A stretch of 64,000 nucleotides of DNA, from assembly GCF_029774175.1 (NCBI RefSeq), contig NZ_CP103834.1:1846001-1910000 (forward strand), given 5' to 3'. The position numbers and the translations under genes were made by a program. Shown here piece after piece: positions 44,205 through 52,635 of this stretch (position 1 is the first letter of the stretch; the number at the start of each line of letters is the position of its first letter). The notes under the pieces are model-generated. The model was not told where the DNA came from. It did not search any database and saw only the letters and a program-made list of their open reading frames with translations. The stretch is from Actinobacillus genomosp. 1. GTDB taxonomy: Bacteria > Pseudomonadota > Gammaproteobacteria > Enterobacterales > Pasteurellaceae.

Positions 44205-44890
44205 TATTTCACATCAAACGTTAGCATATATTCAATTGAACGTTCCGTATAATCCGGATGTTCAACACCTTTCTCTTCAAATTCCGCCCATACTTTATTA
44301 GTACCTGCGACAGGAATAAATTGAGCGATTCCTTGTGCATTAGTCAGCTCGAACGGCTTATCTTCACCCATTCCCACCTTAATGCCGGCAACCGGTTTTC
44401 CTTTATGTAATACTAAAATAGGCAACGGTTTGCCCGCTTCCGGCTTAGCTTGCGGAACCAATTCATAATCAAGATTATGTGATTTAGCCGCTTGTTCATT
44501 CCAAGTTAAGATCGCCTTACCGAGTTTGACCGGATTAAGACTTAATACGGCGGTAGGCGCTTCTTTTTTAGTTTTTTCGACATATTTACCGCTAGGTAAT
44601 TTTGACCATACGCCGTTATCAAATTGGAGGAAAACGATAGGATAAACATCCGCTTTAAAATAAGCTTCGCCGTTTTGGAATTGGTAGGTTGCAGCTTCGA
44701 GAGAACCGTCGCTTTTAAGTAACTGAATGGATTTTAATTTATGTTCCGGATAACTTTCCGTGGTTTCATGTCCGAATTTTACCACATATTCATCTTTATT
44801 CTTTGTCGGCTCTAACCATACATTATGTGCTTGAACTAATGATGTAATAAAAAAACCGCTTAATAAGATTGTCATTTTTGCAAATCTCAT
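44204..44890 (-). CDS. cbiK: Nickel transport periplasmic protein CbiK (DUF4198)
   Basis: 228-residue exported protein: signal peptide MRFAKMTILLSGFFITSLVQA, then HNVWLEPTKNKDEYVVKFGHETTESYPEH with His residues likely for metal binding, and IKVGMGEDKPFELTNAQGIA further on. First gene of the cbiKLMQO operon; the 204-base gap to the divergent LysR gene shows no obvious known operator. Confidence 0.88.
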   Translation of the reverse strand: MRFAKMTILLSGFFITSLVQAHNVWLEPTKNKDEYVVKFGHETTESYPEHKLKSIQLLKSDGSLEAATYQFQNGEAYFKADVYPIVFLQFDNGVWSKLPSGKYVEKTKKEAPTAVLSLNPVKLGKAILTWNEQAAKSHNLDYELVPQAKPEAGKPLPILVLHKGKPVAGIKVGMGEDKPFELTNAQGIAQFIPVAGTNKVWAEFEEKGVEHPDYTERSIEYMLTFDVK

Positions 44891-45094
44891 TACACAATAC
44901 TCCTTTTAAAAATTTTTTAAAATATCGGCATTATTCTTGCCTTATTCAGTCTATAACAATTTTACTGAGCGTTCAAATAAATAGCCATAATGCTTTCAGG
45001 TTACATTTTTTCGGGATATTAAGCGGTTACTTGCCGGTTGCATCCTGGTCGAGAACATGAATAATAACGAAAAAATCAATGGAATTCGGACAAT

Positions 45095-45994
45095 ATGTTA
45101 AACAAACTGGACGCACTCAAATACTTCTGTACCGCCGCTCAAACACTCAATTTTAGAGAAGCAGCCAATCAATTAGCCATCTCGCCGCCGGTTATCACGC
45201 GCGTGATCAATGAGCTTGAATTGGAGTTGGGCGAGCAATTATTTAAACGTACAACGCGTAACATCACACTCACCAGCTTCGGCGAAGAATTTTTATTACA
45301 GGCGGAACAATTACTTAGAGACAGCGAAAAATTGTTCGGCTTAGGCAAGAAAAAACAGGATGAGATGGCAGGCATCGTCCGTATCACGCTCCCTAAATTA
45401 CGGGATCAAGAAGAAATTTTATTTGAGTTATTAAAGGCTCTTGAACCTTACCCGGAACTCGTGATTGATTGGCGGGTGGATGCCGCTCGTTTAGATAATG
45501 TTAAGCATCGGATTGATATAGGTATTCGAGCCGGACACGATCCTGATCCTAATTTTATTATCCGTCCGCTCACTAAAATGCACGAAGTTTTTGTTGCCTC
45601 ACCCGATTTTATTCAACGTTGGGGAATGCCGAAAAATCTGGACGATATGCAACGAAACTTTCCTATCAGCAGCTTATTAAATGCCAATACCGGACAACCT
45701 TGGGAAATTTACTTAAATGAAAATAAGGTACTTATCCCACAAAAAGTCGGCTTTATTACTACGGATTTGTACTGTGAACTGCAAGCGGCATTAGCCGGCA
45801 GAACCATTACTCATATCGGGAATACGGTATGTAAACCTTATCTAGAAAGCGGTCAGTTGATTCAACTTTTTCCGGAAGAACAGTCCGAGTTATGGCAACT
45901 GTATTTATATCGTCCGTATCAAGCCGTCACTTCACCTAGAGTGCTTAAAGTATTCGATGTGCTTACCGAAATAATGCAACGTCGTTATAGCTAA
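45095..45994 (+). CDS. LysR-family transcriptional regulator
   Basis: 299 residues: N-terminal winged HTH (ALKYFCTAAQTLNFREAANQ, PPVITRVINELELELGEQLF) and a type-2 periplasmic-binding effector domain. It is divergent from cbiK, so it could control nickel uptake or act elsewhere; target and ligand unknown. Confidence 0.9.
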   Translation: MLNKLDALKYFCTAAQTLNFREAANQLAISPPVITRVINELELELGEQLFKRTTRNITLTSFGEEFLLQAEQLLRDSEKLFGLGKKKQDEMAGIVRITLPKLRDQEEILFELLKALEPYPELVIDWRVDAARLDNVKHRIDIGIRAGHDPDPNFIIRPLTKMHEVFVASPDFIQRWGMPKNLDDMQRNFPISSLLNANTGQPWEIYLNENKVLIPQKVGFITTDLYCELQAALAGRTITHIGNTVCKPYLESGQLIQLFPEEQSELWQLYLYRPYQAVTSPRVLKVFDVLTEIMQRRYS

Positions 45995-46000
45995 AAAGAA

Positions 46001-46041
46001 AAGCGGTCAAATTTTGCAAAAATTTGCAATTTCTGACCGCC
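46001..46041 (+). terminator. Paired uptake-signal hairpin after the LysR gene
   Basis: AAGCGGTCA / TGACCGC arms in the 78-base gap between convergent genes. Confidence 0.55.
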
Positions 46042-46072
46042 AAGGTGAACACTGTTCTTATTAGGAGATTGA

Positions 46073-46531
46073 TTAAACTGTTGCCGGTTTAATCACAATT
46101 TTAGTGATTTGTAATTTAGTACCGTTTTGTTTGGTATCAATATCAAACTTAACATTCCAACTTCCCTTGTTATCCCACATATCACCTAAAATACGTGCGG
46201 TAACCAGCAATTCGTTGTAGCCTTTCGATTTGATTTTCGACTCGGTAATCGCACAATATTTTAAACCGCCTTCTTGAATGTTCTTAATCCATTCTTGTTT
46301 GGTTAATGTATCTTGTTTCGTCACTAACTGAAAATCATCGGATAACAGACTTTGCAATGTTTCAAAATTCGGATTTACTAATGCGTTGTTCAGTTCTTCA
46401 TACACATGAATCACTTTCTCTTGTTGTTCCTGCTTTGCTTCCGCATTAGTAATCACCGGCAAGCTCGCCGTAAAGCTAAGGGCAATGCCCAAAAATAACG
46501 ATAAAAAAATTTGTTTAAAAGTTAATTTCAT
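46073..46531 (-). CDS. Secreted NTF2-like (DUF4440-type) protein
   Basis: 152-residue precursor with signal peptide ending near ITNAEA. The rest looks like a small NTF2 fold: VIHVYEELNNALVNPNFETLQSLLSDDFQLVTKQDTL, LGDMWDNKGSWNVKFDIDT. Periplasmic, unknown function. A Fur-box-like palindrome lies 50 bases upstream, so it may be iron-controlled. Confidence 0.65.
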   Translation of the reverse strand: MKLTFKQIFLSLFLGIALSFTASLPVITNAEAKQEQQEKVIHVYEELNNALVNPNFETLQSLLSDDFQLVTKQDTLTKQEWIKNIQEGGLKYCAITESKIKSKGYNELLVTARILGDMWDNKGSWNVKFDIDTKQNGTKLQITKIVIKPATV

Positions 46532-46582
46532 TTGATTCCTCGAATATCTCTCTTCTCATTTCTGGAGTGATATTATAAAGTA

Positions 46583-46597
46583 ATCATTATTAATGAT
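46583..46597. promoter_or_regulatory. Fur-box-like palindrome
   Basis: Perfect ATCATTA-T-TAATGAT, followed by AATA, in the promoter region of the NTF2-like gene. It fits the (GATAAT)-type repeats that Fur binds. Confidence 0.5.
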
Positions 46598-46696
46598 AAT
46601 AGCATATTTCATTAATTAACTATTAACAAAAAAGAAATAATCTTTTGGTTAGTTTTGTGTACAAAGCAAGACGAAAGACTGTTTAACTAAAAAACG

Positions 46697-46742
46697 GCAA
46701 GCGGTCTTTTTTACAAAAAAATCGCTAAAAACAACCGCTTGC
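46697..46742 (-). terminator. Paired uptake-signal hairpin after the SLC13 gene
   Basis: GCAAGCGGT / ACCGCTTGC arms 17 bases past the stop codon. Confidence 0.55.
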
Positions 46743-46758
46743 AGTTTAAAGAAGAGGA

Positions 46759-48624
46759 TTAAAGCGGAAATAACAGCGGCACGATAAATACCGTAGCAAA
46801 CATCACTAAAATCGTAAAGGGTACCCCGACTTTGACGAAATCCATAAAACGATAACCCGCCGGTGCAATCACCATCGTATTTACCGGGGAAGAAATCGGT
46901 GTCATAAATGCGGCGGAAGAAGCGATAGTAATCACCATTACCAACGCAATCGGCGAATAACCCAACTGTCTTGCCACTTCAATCGCTATCGGCGCCATTA
47001 AAATCGCCGTCGCCGTATTGGAAATAAACAGCCCGACTACCGCAGTTAAAGCAAACAAACCTAATAAGATAAAGATATAAGAGGTTTCCGCACCGCCGGT
47101 AAGCCGAATAAATTCTTCCACCATCAGCGTTACCCCGCCCGTTTTTTGCATTGCGGTCGAAAACGGCATCATACCGACAATTAATAAGAGCGTAGGGAAA
47201 TGAATCGAATCATACGCACCTTTCATATCAATACAACGAAATTTACCGAGTAACAAACAGCAAATCAATGCGGCGATCACGTTCGGCACGATACCCGAGA
47301 TCATTAACACGACCATCACTAATACCGAAAAAAGTGCGTAAGGCGCTTGGCTGGTGGAGGGTGCAATCTGTTTGCCCTCTTTCGGCATACCGAGCAGAAA
47401 TAAGTCTTTATTGTATTTTTCAAGCGTCACAATTTTCTGCCATACGCCCATGACTAACAGAACATCACCCGCCTTAACCGGTTCTTTTAATAAGTTATCT
47501 TGTAAAATTCGGTTCTCTCTCTTAATCCCCACTACACTTAAGCCGTAAGTAGAACGTAAATTCAGTTCTTGTACCGTTTTATCAATACTTTCCGTTTCCG
47601 GCATGACGACAAATTCCGCCATACCGACCGATTTGGCATGAGTTGAGAAATATTCGCCTTTTAACTCTATCGGTTGTAAGTGACACTCTTCGCATAACAT
47701 CGAAAAAATATCTTCGTCAATGCCGATATCCATCAATAAAATATCTTTTTCTTGCAATTGGTCGTTACCGAACGCCGCCATAATTTGCGAACGGAAATTT
47801 TTATATCGCTGAATCGCAATCACATTCATACGATACAAAGAACGTAATTTCAGTTCATCCATGGTTTTACCGATAAACGGCGAGCCCTCTTGCAAAATGA
47901 CCATTTTCGCTCGTCCTTGCAGCTGGTATTGTTCAATAAGATGCGACATACTGTTATCATCTTTGGTAAGTACCGGCGTTTCACCGTTATCCAACCAACG
48001 GCGAGCGATCAACATATATAAAATACCAAGCACTAACACCATCATACCGATAGGAGTAAAGCTAAAGAAACCGAATCCTTGATAACCGGCTTTAAGCAGT
48101 TCCGAATGCGTGACCAGATTAGGGGCGGTAGCAATTAAGGTCATCATACCGCTAATCAAACCGGCAATACTGAGCGGCATCATCATACGGCGCGGCGAAA
48201 TATTCATTTCGGCACAAATCGCCAACGCCACCGGAATAAAAATCGCCACAATGCCGGTCGAACTCATAAATGCGCCCAATAGTCCGATAGACAACATCAT
48301 CAGAACCAAGACCTTGGTTTCGCTTGAACCTGCCGCTCTCATTAACCAATCGCTGATTTGATAAGCTACGCCGGTTCGAGAAAGTGCTTCTCCCACCACA
48401 TATAACAGGGCTAATAACACAATGTTCGGATCGCTTAAGCCCGCAAAGATTTCTTGCGTCGTTAAGATTCCGCTAACACTAAAGGCGAGCATCACCAGTA
48501 ATGCGATAATATCCATCCGTAATTTGTTTTGGATAAATAACACAACGGCAATGATAAGAATGGCTAACACCCAAAATAACGGGTGCTGCAAAAAAGAAGG
48601 TAAATAATTAAGAAGAGTCTGCAT
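46759..48624 (-). CDS. SLC13/DASS-family permease with two TrkA-C domains
   Basis: 621-residue inner-membrane transporter: TM halves (1-215, 420-621) with DASS loops STGIVAIFIPVALAI and NTATAILMAPIAIEVARQLG, and a central pair of RCK_C domains (ILQEGSPFIGKTMDELKLRS and VVMPETESIDKTVQELNLRS). Relatives carry sulfate, dicarboxylates or similar anions; substrate here unknown. Confidence 0.88.
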   Translation of the reverse strand: MQTLLNYLPSFLQHPLFWVLAILIIAVVLFIQNKLRMDIIALLVMLAFSVSGILTTQEIFAGLSDPNIVLLALLYVVGEALSRTGVAYQISDWLMRAAGSSETKVLVLMMLSIGLLGAFMSSTGIVAIFIPVALAICAEMNISPRRMMMPLSIAGLISGMMTLIATAPNLVTHSELLKAGYQGFGFFSFTPIGMMVLVLGILYMLIARRWLDNGETPVLTKDDNSMSHLIEQYQLQGRAKMVILQEGSPFIGKTMDELKLRSLYRMNVIAIQRYKNFRSQIMAAFGNDQLQEKDILLMDIGIDEDIFSMLCEECHLQPIELKGEYFSTHAKSVGMAEFVVMPETESIDKTVQELNLRSTYGLSVVGIKRENRILQDNLLKEPVKAGDVLLVMGVWQKIVTLEKYNKDLFLLGMPKEGKQIAPSTSQAPYALFSVLVMVVLMISGIVPNVIAALICCLLLGKFRCIDMKGAYDSIHFPTLLLIVGMMPFSTAMQKTGGVTLMVEEFIRLTGGAETSYIFILLGLFALTAVVGLFISNTATAILMAPIAIEVARQLGYSPIALVMVITIASSAAFMTPISSPVNTMVIAPAGYRFMDFVKVGVPFTILVMFATVFIVPLLFPL

Positions 48625-48672
48625 ACAATTCTCCTTATCCGGATAGACTTTCTTATTATACCTTTTATATTA

Positions 48673-48699
48673 TAAAAAAAGCCCTTTATAAAGGGCTTT
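48673..48699 (-). terminator. Terminator overlapping the mtlR stop codon
   Basis: Stem GCCCTTTA/TAAAGGGC with an eight-base U run on the minus strand (plus A run 48673-48680); the mtlR TAA lies inside the stem. Confidence 0.85.
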
Positions 48700-49210
48700 C
48701 TACATTTAACTTCTCGTTAATTTCAGTAATGGCAAGAATCAAGCTGGAGCGCATCACACGTTCCAAGCGAATTTGCTGCATTTGATATAGCATTGAATCT
48801 TTATTTTCTACGGAAGAGGCAAACTTCAGCAGTTCCGAAACCGGACTGAGATCAATATGATGAAGATCTCGAGCAAATTGCACGATAGCCGGATGAGAGA
48901 AAGGTAATTCATCGACTTCATCGCTTAATTGCTGTTTCACTTCAATAAAAAGTGAAATATCTTCAAACACCGGCGCGGAAATCACGCCGAGGCCCAATAA
49001 TAACTTTAGGCGAACGGTCAATTCAGCAAGCGGCCCTTGATGCTCAAACAAAGAATCGACCACTGACTTTAAGGCAAAGTCGGTTTTACGAAATACTCTT
49101 TGAATAAGTCGTTCAATATTTTGTGCAAACTGATTCACTGAAAGTGCGAAGAACCCCCTTAAAGAGGGTACTTCACTTAATTGTTCGATAAAATTATCTG
49201 AATACGGCAT
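48686..49210 (-). CDS. mtlR: Mannitol operon regulator MtlR
   Basis: 174-residue helical repressor family protein (VNQFAQNIERLIQRVFRKTD, RLKLLLGLGVISAPVFEDI) without an obvious HTH. Last gene of mtlADR, sharing a base with mtlD. Confidence 0.9.
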   Translation of the reverse strand: MPYSDNFIEQLSEVPSLRGFFALSVNQFAQNIERLIQRVFRKTDFALKSVVDSLFEHQGPLAELTVRLKLLLGLGVISAPVFEDISLFIEVKQQLSDEVDELPFSHPAIVQFARDLHHIDLSPVSELLKFASSVENKDSMLYQMQQIRLERVMRSSLILAITEINEKLNVESPL

Positions 49211-50349
49211 TAGTTATATAACGCAACAACTTGAGCAATGACCTCTTGGTTTGTTAAACCGGTATATTTCTCAACCGCTGCAGCTACTCCGTTATCTGCA
49301 ATAAATTGTGCTAATTCGACCGCTTGCGGGTCTTCTTCATTACGATATTGTAGTGCCATTACCACACCGTTTACGAGGTTTTTATGCGGTAAACCATATT
49401 CTAACGTGCCTAAAAGCGGTTTAATTAAACGATCATTCGGGCTAAGTTTACGAATCGGCTCACGACCGACACGGTTTACATCATCATTTAAGTACGGATT
49501 AGCAAAACGTTTTAAGATTTTTTCGATATAAGCAGCGTGCGCTTGCGGATCAAAACTATAACGTTTAATTAATACCGCACCGCTCTCTTCCATGGTCGCT
49601 TTTACCGCCGCTTTCACACTGTCGATGGCAATTGCTTCTTTAATCCATTTCACACCGGCTTGTTTGCCTAAATAGGCAGAAATTAAATGGCCGGTATTTA
49701 ACGTAAATAGTTTACGCTCTACAAACGCCATTAAGTTATCGGTTAATTCCATACCTTTAATATCCGGAATTTGACCTTTGAACTGGGTTTTATCCACAAT
49801 CCATTCGCTAAACTCTTCTACTGTCACTTCTAACGGATCCGCTTCGTTTAACTCTGCCGGAGGTACGATTCTATCGACTGCAGAATCAACAAAACCGACA
49901 AATTTTTCAATTTCCGATTGTTGAGAAGCGGTTAAATTTTCAAAAATTTTTGCTCTAAAGAAACTTGTTCCACGCACCATATTTTCACAAGCAATAATAT
50001 TTAACGGTTGGGTATTACCCGCTTCTAAACGTGCCGCTAACGCTTTGGCAAACAATGGCGCAATAAAGCCTAATACATTCGGACCGACCGCAGTAGTAAT
50101 CAGATCAACGCTTTTCACTTGTTCAATCACTGCCGCTTCATCTTTTGAGTTAATCGCCGCAATATTTTTGACCACTTCAACACGGCTTGCATCACCTACG
50201 ATTTTTACGCCGTATTGTTTGTTTTGGTTAATCTGATCGATCTGAGTTTGATTAATATCGGCAAAGGTGACGAATACGCCGGAATCTGCCAATAATTTAC
50301 CGATAAAGCCACGACCGATATTACCTGCACCAAAATGTAATGCGTTCAT
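49210..50349 (-). CDS. mtlD: Mannitol-1-phosphate 5-dehydrogenase
   Basis: 379-residue NAD-dependent enzyme that oxidises mannitol-1-phosphate to fructose-6-phosphate. The Rossmann start MNALHFGAGNIGRGFIGKLL and the family segments NTGHLISAYLG, GREPIRKLSPNDRLIKPLLG are present. It follows mtlA after an 85-base gap with a GC-rich hairpin. Confidence 0.98.
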   Translation of the reverse strand: MNALHFGAGNIGRGFIGKLLADSGVFVTFADINQTQIDQINQNKQYGVKIVGDASRVEVVKNIAAINSKDEAAVIEQVKSVDLITTAVGPNVLGFIAPLFAKALAARLEAGNTQPLNIIACENMVRGTSFFRAKIFENLTASQQSEIEKFVGFVDSAVDRIVPPAELNEADPLEVTVEEFSEWIVDKTQFKGQIPDIKGMELTDNLMAFVERKLFTLNTGHLISAYLGKQAGVKWIKEAIAIDSVKAAVKATMEESGAVLIKRYSFDPQAHAAYIEKILKRFANPYLNDDVNRVGREPIRKLSPNDRLIKPLLGTLEYGLPHKNLVNGVVMALQYRNEEDPQAVELAQFIADNGVAAAVEKYTGLTNQEVIAQVVALYN

Positions 50350-50407
50350 TCTATGTTCCTCTTTAATTTGTAAAATATTTGAAAAATTTGACCGTTTGCA
50401 AGCGAAA

Positions 50408-50430
50408 ATCCCCCACTTACGTGGGGGAGC
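50408..50430 (-). other. GC-rich hairpin between mtlA and mtlD
   Basis: CCCCCAC-TTAC-GTGGGGG stem followed on the minus strand by ATTTTCG. Possible attenuator or mRNA-processing hairpin setting the mtlA:mtlD ratio. Confidence 0.5.
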
Positions 50431-50434
50431 TAAC

Positions 50435-52330
50435 TTATTCGCCTTTTAATAAGCGTAATACTTTTTGCGGATCATCGGTTAGCGTAAGAATTTCCATGGT
50501 TTTCTCATCATCTAACGCATTAGTGATCGCACTTACGACTTGGATATGTTCGTTATTACGTGCCGCAATACCGATAACTAATTTCGCTACGCCGTCTTCT
50601 TCATCCGTAAAACGCACGCCTTCACGATATTGGCAGAACACGATACCGGTTTTTAATACTTTATCTTTCGCCGCAATCGTACCGTGCGGTACCGCAATAC
50701 CTTCACCTAAGTAAGTGGACACTTGCTGTTCACGTTCAAACATTGCCGGAATATAATCTTCTTCCGCAAAACCTAATTTGACTAATTGCTCACCAGCAAA
50801 TTGAATCGCTTCTTCTTTAGTACGCGCAGTTAAATTTAAGAAGATTTGATCTTCGGTCACATTTAAGCCGCCGCGTTCGGTTGCCACTTGCGGCACGACT
50901 TCGGCCGGAATCGCTTTGTCTGTGCTGTTTGCAGTAAGTTTTGCGACTAAACCGTCATAGAAAACGCCGTCTAAGAAGTTGTTCAGTGATAAATGTTGTG
51001 CGGTCGGCACTTGTTTTTGCGCACGTGCGGTTAAGTCTTTGTGAGTTACTACTAATTGCGCATCTTGCGGTAAATCGTTGATAGCAATATTTTGCACTTC
51101 AACGTTTAAGCCTGCCGCTTGTACTTTTTTACGTAACATACTTGCGCCCATTGCACTTGAGCCCATGCCCGCATCGCAAGATACATAAATTTTACGTACA
51201 TTACTAAAATCGCCTGCAACCGCAGTATTCGCCGCTACCGCACCGCCTTTGCTTTGTGCTTTCATCGCCGCCATTTCCGCTTGCGCACTTTCTAACGAAT
51301 CTTCTTCAATACCGTCATCTTTTTGCATTTTGAGTAATACCGATGCAATCACAAAGGTTACCGCACATGAAAGAATTACCGAAGCAACTACCGCTAAATG
51401 CGCACCTGCCGGTGTCATTGCTAATACCGCAATGATTGAACCAGGAGAAGCCGGAGAAACTAAACCGCCGCCTAATAATGTATTGGTTAATACGCCTGTC
51501 GCACCACCTGCGATTACCGCAAGAATTAAACGAGGATTCATTAATACATACGGGAAGTAGATTTCGTGAATACCACCGAAGAAGTGAATGATTGATGCAG
51601 AACTTGCGGTAGTTTTCGCAGAACCTTTACCGAATAACATATAGGCAATTAAGATACCTAAACCCGGACCCGGATTCGCTTCAATTAAGAAGAAGATCGA
51701 TTTACCTAATTCTGAAGATTCTTGGATACCAAGCGGTGAGAAGATACCGTGGTTAATCGCATTGTTTAAGAATAAGATTTTCGCCGGTTCAACAATAATT
51801 GAAGTTAAAGCTAAAAGATTTGCATCCACTAACGCTTTAACGCCCGCCGCTAATAAATCTGAAATTGAAGTTACCACACCGCCGATAACACTGAATGACA
51901 GTAACGCTAATAACATACCGATAATACCGGCAGAGAAGTTATTCACTAACATCTCAAAACCGCTTTTCACTTTACCTTCGATTGCTTTATCGAATGTTTT
52001 GATTGCCCAACCGCCAAGAGGACCGACAATCATCGCACCCAAGAACATCGGAATTTCAGAACCGACAATGATACCCATAGTGGTAATCGCACCGACCACC
52101 GCACCACGGTCACCACCTGCTAAACGACCGCCGCTATAACCGATTAATAACGGCAGTAAATAACTGATCATCGGTCCGACAAGTTTTGCGAAGCTCTCAT
52201 TCGGCAACCAACCGGTCGGAATAAATAATGCGGTAATAAAACCCCAAGCGATGAAAGCCCCGATATTCGGCATCACCATATTTGATAAGAAACGCCCAAA
52301 ACTTTGGACTTTCACTTTTAAATTAGACAT
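50435..52330 (-). CDS. mtlA: PTS mannitol transporter subunit EIICBA
   Basis: 631-residue phosphotransferase permease. IIC membrane domain (1-340), IIB with the phospho-cysteine in KIYVSCDAGMGSSAMGASML (about 380-400), and IIA with the phospho-histidine in GIAVPHGTIAAKDKVL (near 555). It imports and phosphorylates mannitol. The start at 52330 has AGGAG; the longer frame from 52390 adds unrelated residues. Confidence 0.97.
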   Translation of the reverse strand: MSNLKVKVQSFGRFLSNMVMPNIGAFIAWGFITALFIPTGWLPNESFAKLVGPMISYLLPLLIGYSGGRLAGGDRGAVVGAITTMGIIVGSEIPMFLGAMIVGPLGGWAIKTFDKAIEGKVKSGFEMLVNNFSAGIIGMLLALLSFSVIGGVVTSISDLLAAGVKALVDANLLALTSIIVEPAKILFLNNAINHGIFSPLGIQESSELGKSIFFLIEANPGPGLGILIAYMLFGKGSAKTTASSASIIHFFGGIHEIYFPYVLMNPRLILAVIAGGATGVLTNTLLGGGLVSPASPGSIIAVLAMTPAGAHLAVVASVILSCAVTFVIASVLLKMQKDDGIEEDSLESAQAEMAAMKAQSKGGAVAANTAVAGDFSNVRKIYVSCDAGMGSSAMGASMLRKKVQAAGLNVEVQNIAINDLPQDAQLVVTHKDLTARAQKQVPTAQHLSLNNFLDGVFYDGLVAKLTANSTDKAIPAEVVPQVATERGGLNVTEDQIFLNLTARTKEEAIQFAGEQLVKLGFAEEDYIPAMFEREQQVSTYLGEGIAVPHGTIAAKDKVLKTGIVFCQYREGVRFTDEEDGVAKLVIGIAARNNEHIQVVSAITNALDDEKTMEILTLTDDPQKVLRLLKGE

Positions 52331-52436
52331 AACTGCTCCTAGAACAACAGTGTGTGAGTTAAATAAATAAGATTGGATAATCTGGCGCATAAATTAGCAC
52401 CGGAATGCAAAGTCTCAAAAATATTTATTTAAGAAA

Positions 52437-52452
52437 TGTGAAATTGATCACA
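52437..52452. promoter_or_regulatory. CRP-cAMP site 1 upstream of mtlA
   Basis: TGTGA-AATTGA-TCACA, the canonical spacing, about 107 bases upstream of the mtlA start. The 305-base gap 52331-52635 has no gene: it holds the mtl control region and the glmS terminator. Confidence 0.85.
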
Positions 52453-52480
52453 TTAAATTTTCTAATAGACACTTAATAAG

Positions 52481-52496
52481 TGTGATATAGATCACA
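52481..52496. promoter_or_regulatory. CRP-cAMP site 2 upstream of mtlA
   Basis: TGTGA-TATAGA-TCACA; perfect half-sites. Confidence 0.88.
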
Positions 52497-52521
52497 TTTA
52501 TAAAAACAACCATCTAAAAAT

Positions 52522-52537
52522 TGTGATATAGATCACA
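52522..52537. promoter_or_regulatory. CRP-cAMP site 3 upstream of mtlA
   Basis: TGTGA-TATAGA-TCACA, identical to site 2 and 41 bases away (close to four helical turns). Confidence 0.88.
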
Positions 52538-52587
52538 TTTTCTCTACAAGCGGTTAAATTTCTGTATTTTTTAGCAAAAGCCATAAA

Positions 52588-52617
52588 CAAAAAAGCCTCC
52601 GAAGATTCGGAGGCTTT
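52588..52617 (-). terminator. Terminator of glmS
   Basis: Perfect AAGCCTCCGAA / TTCGGAGGCTT stem with GA loop and a minus-strand U run, just after the glmS stop. Confidence 0.93.
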
Positions 52618-52635
52618 CAATAGCAAAATTAACAA

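Noticed and set aside
44891..45094. A nickel riboswitch or NikR operator before cbiK
   Set aside because: No convincing conserved structure or palindrome is seen by eye.
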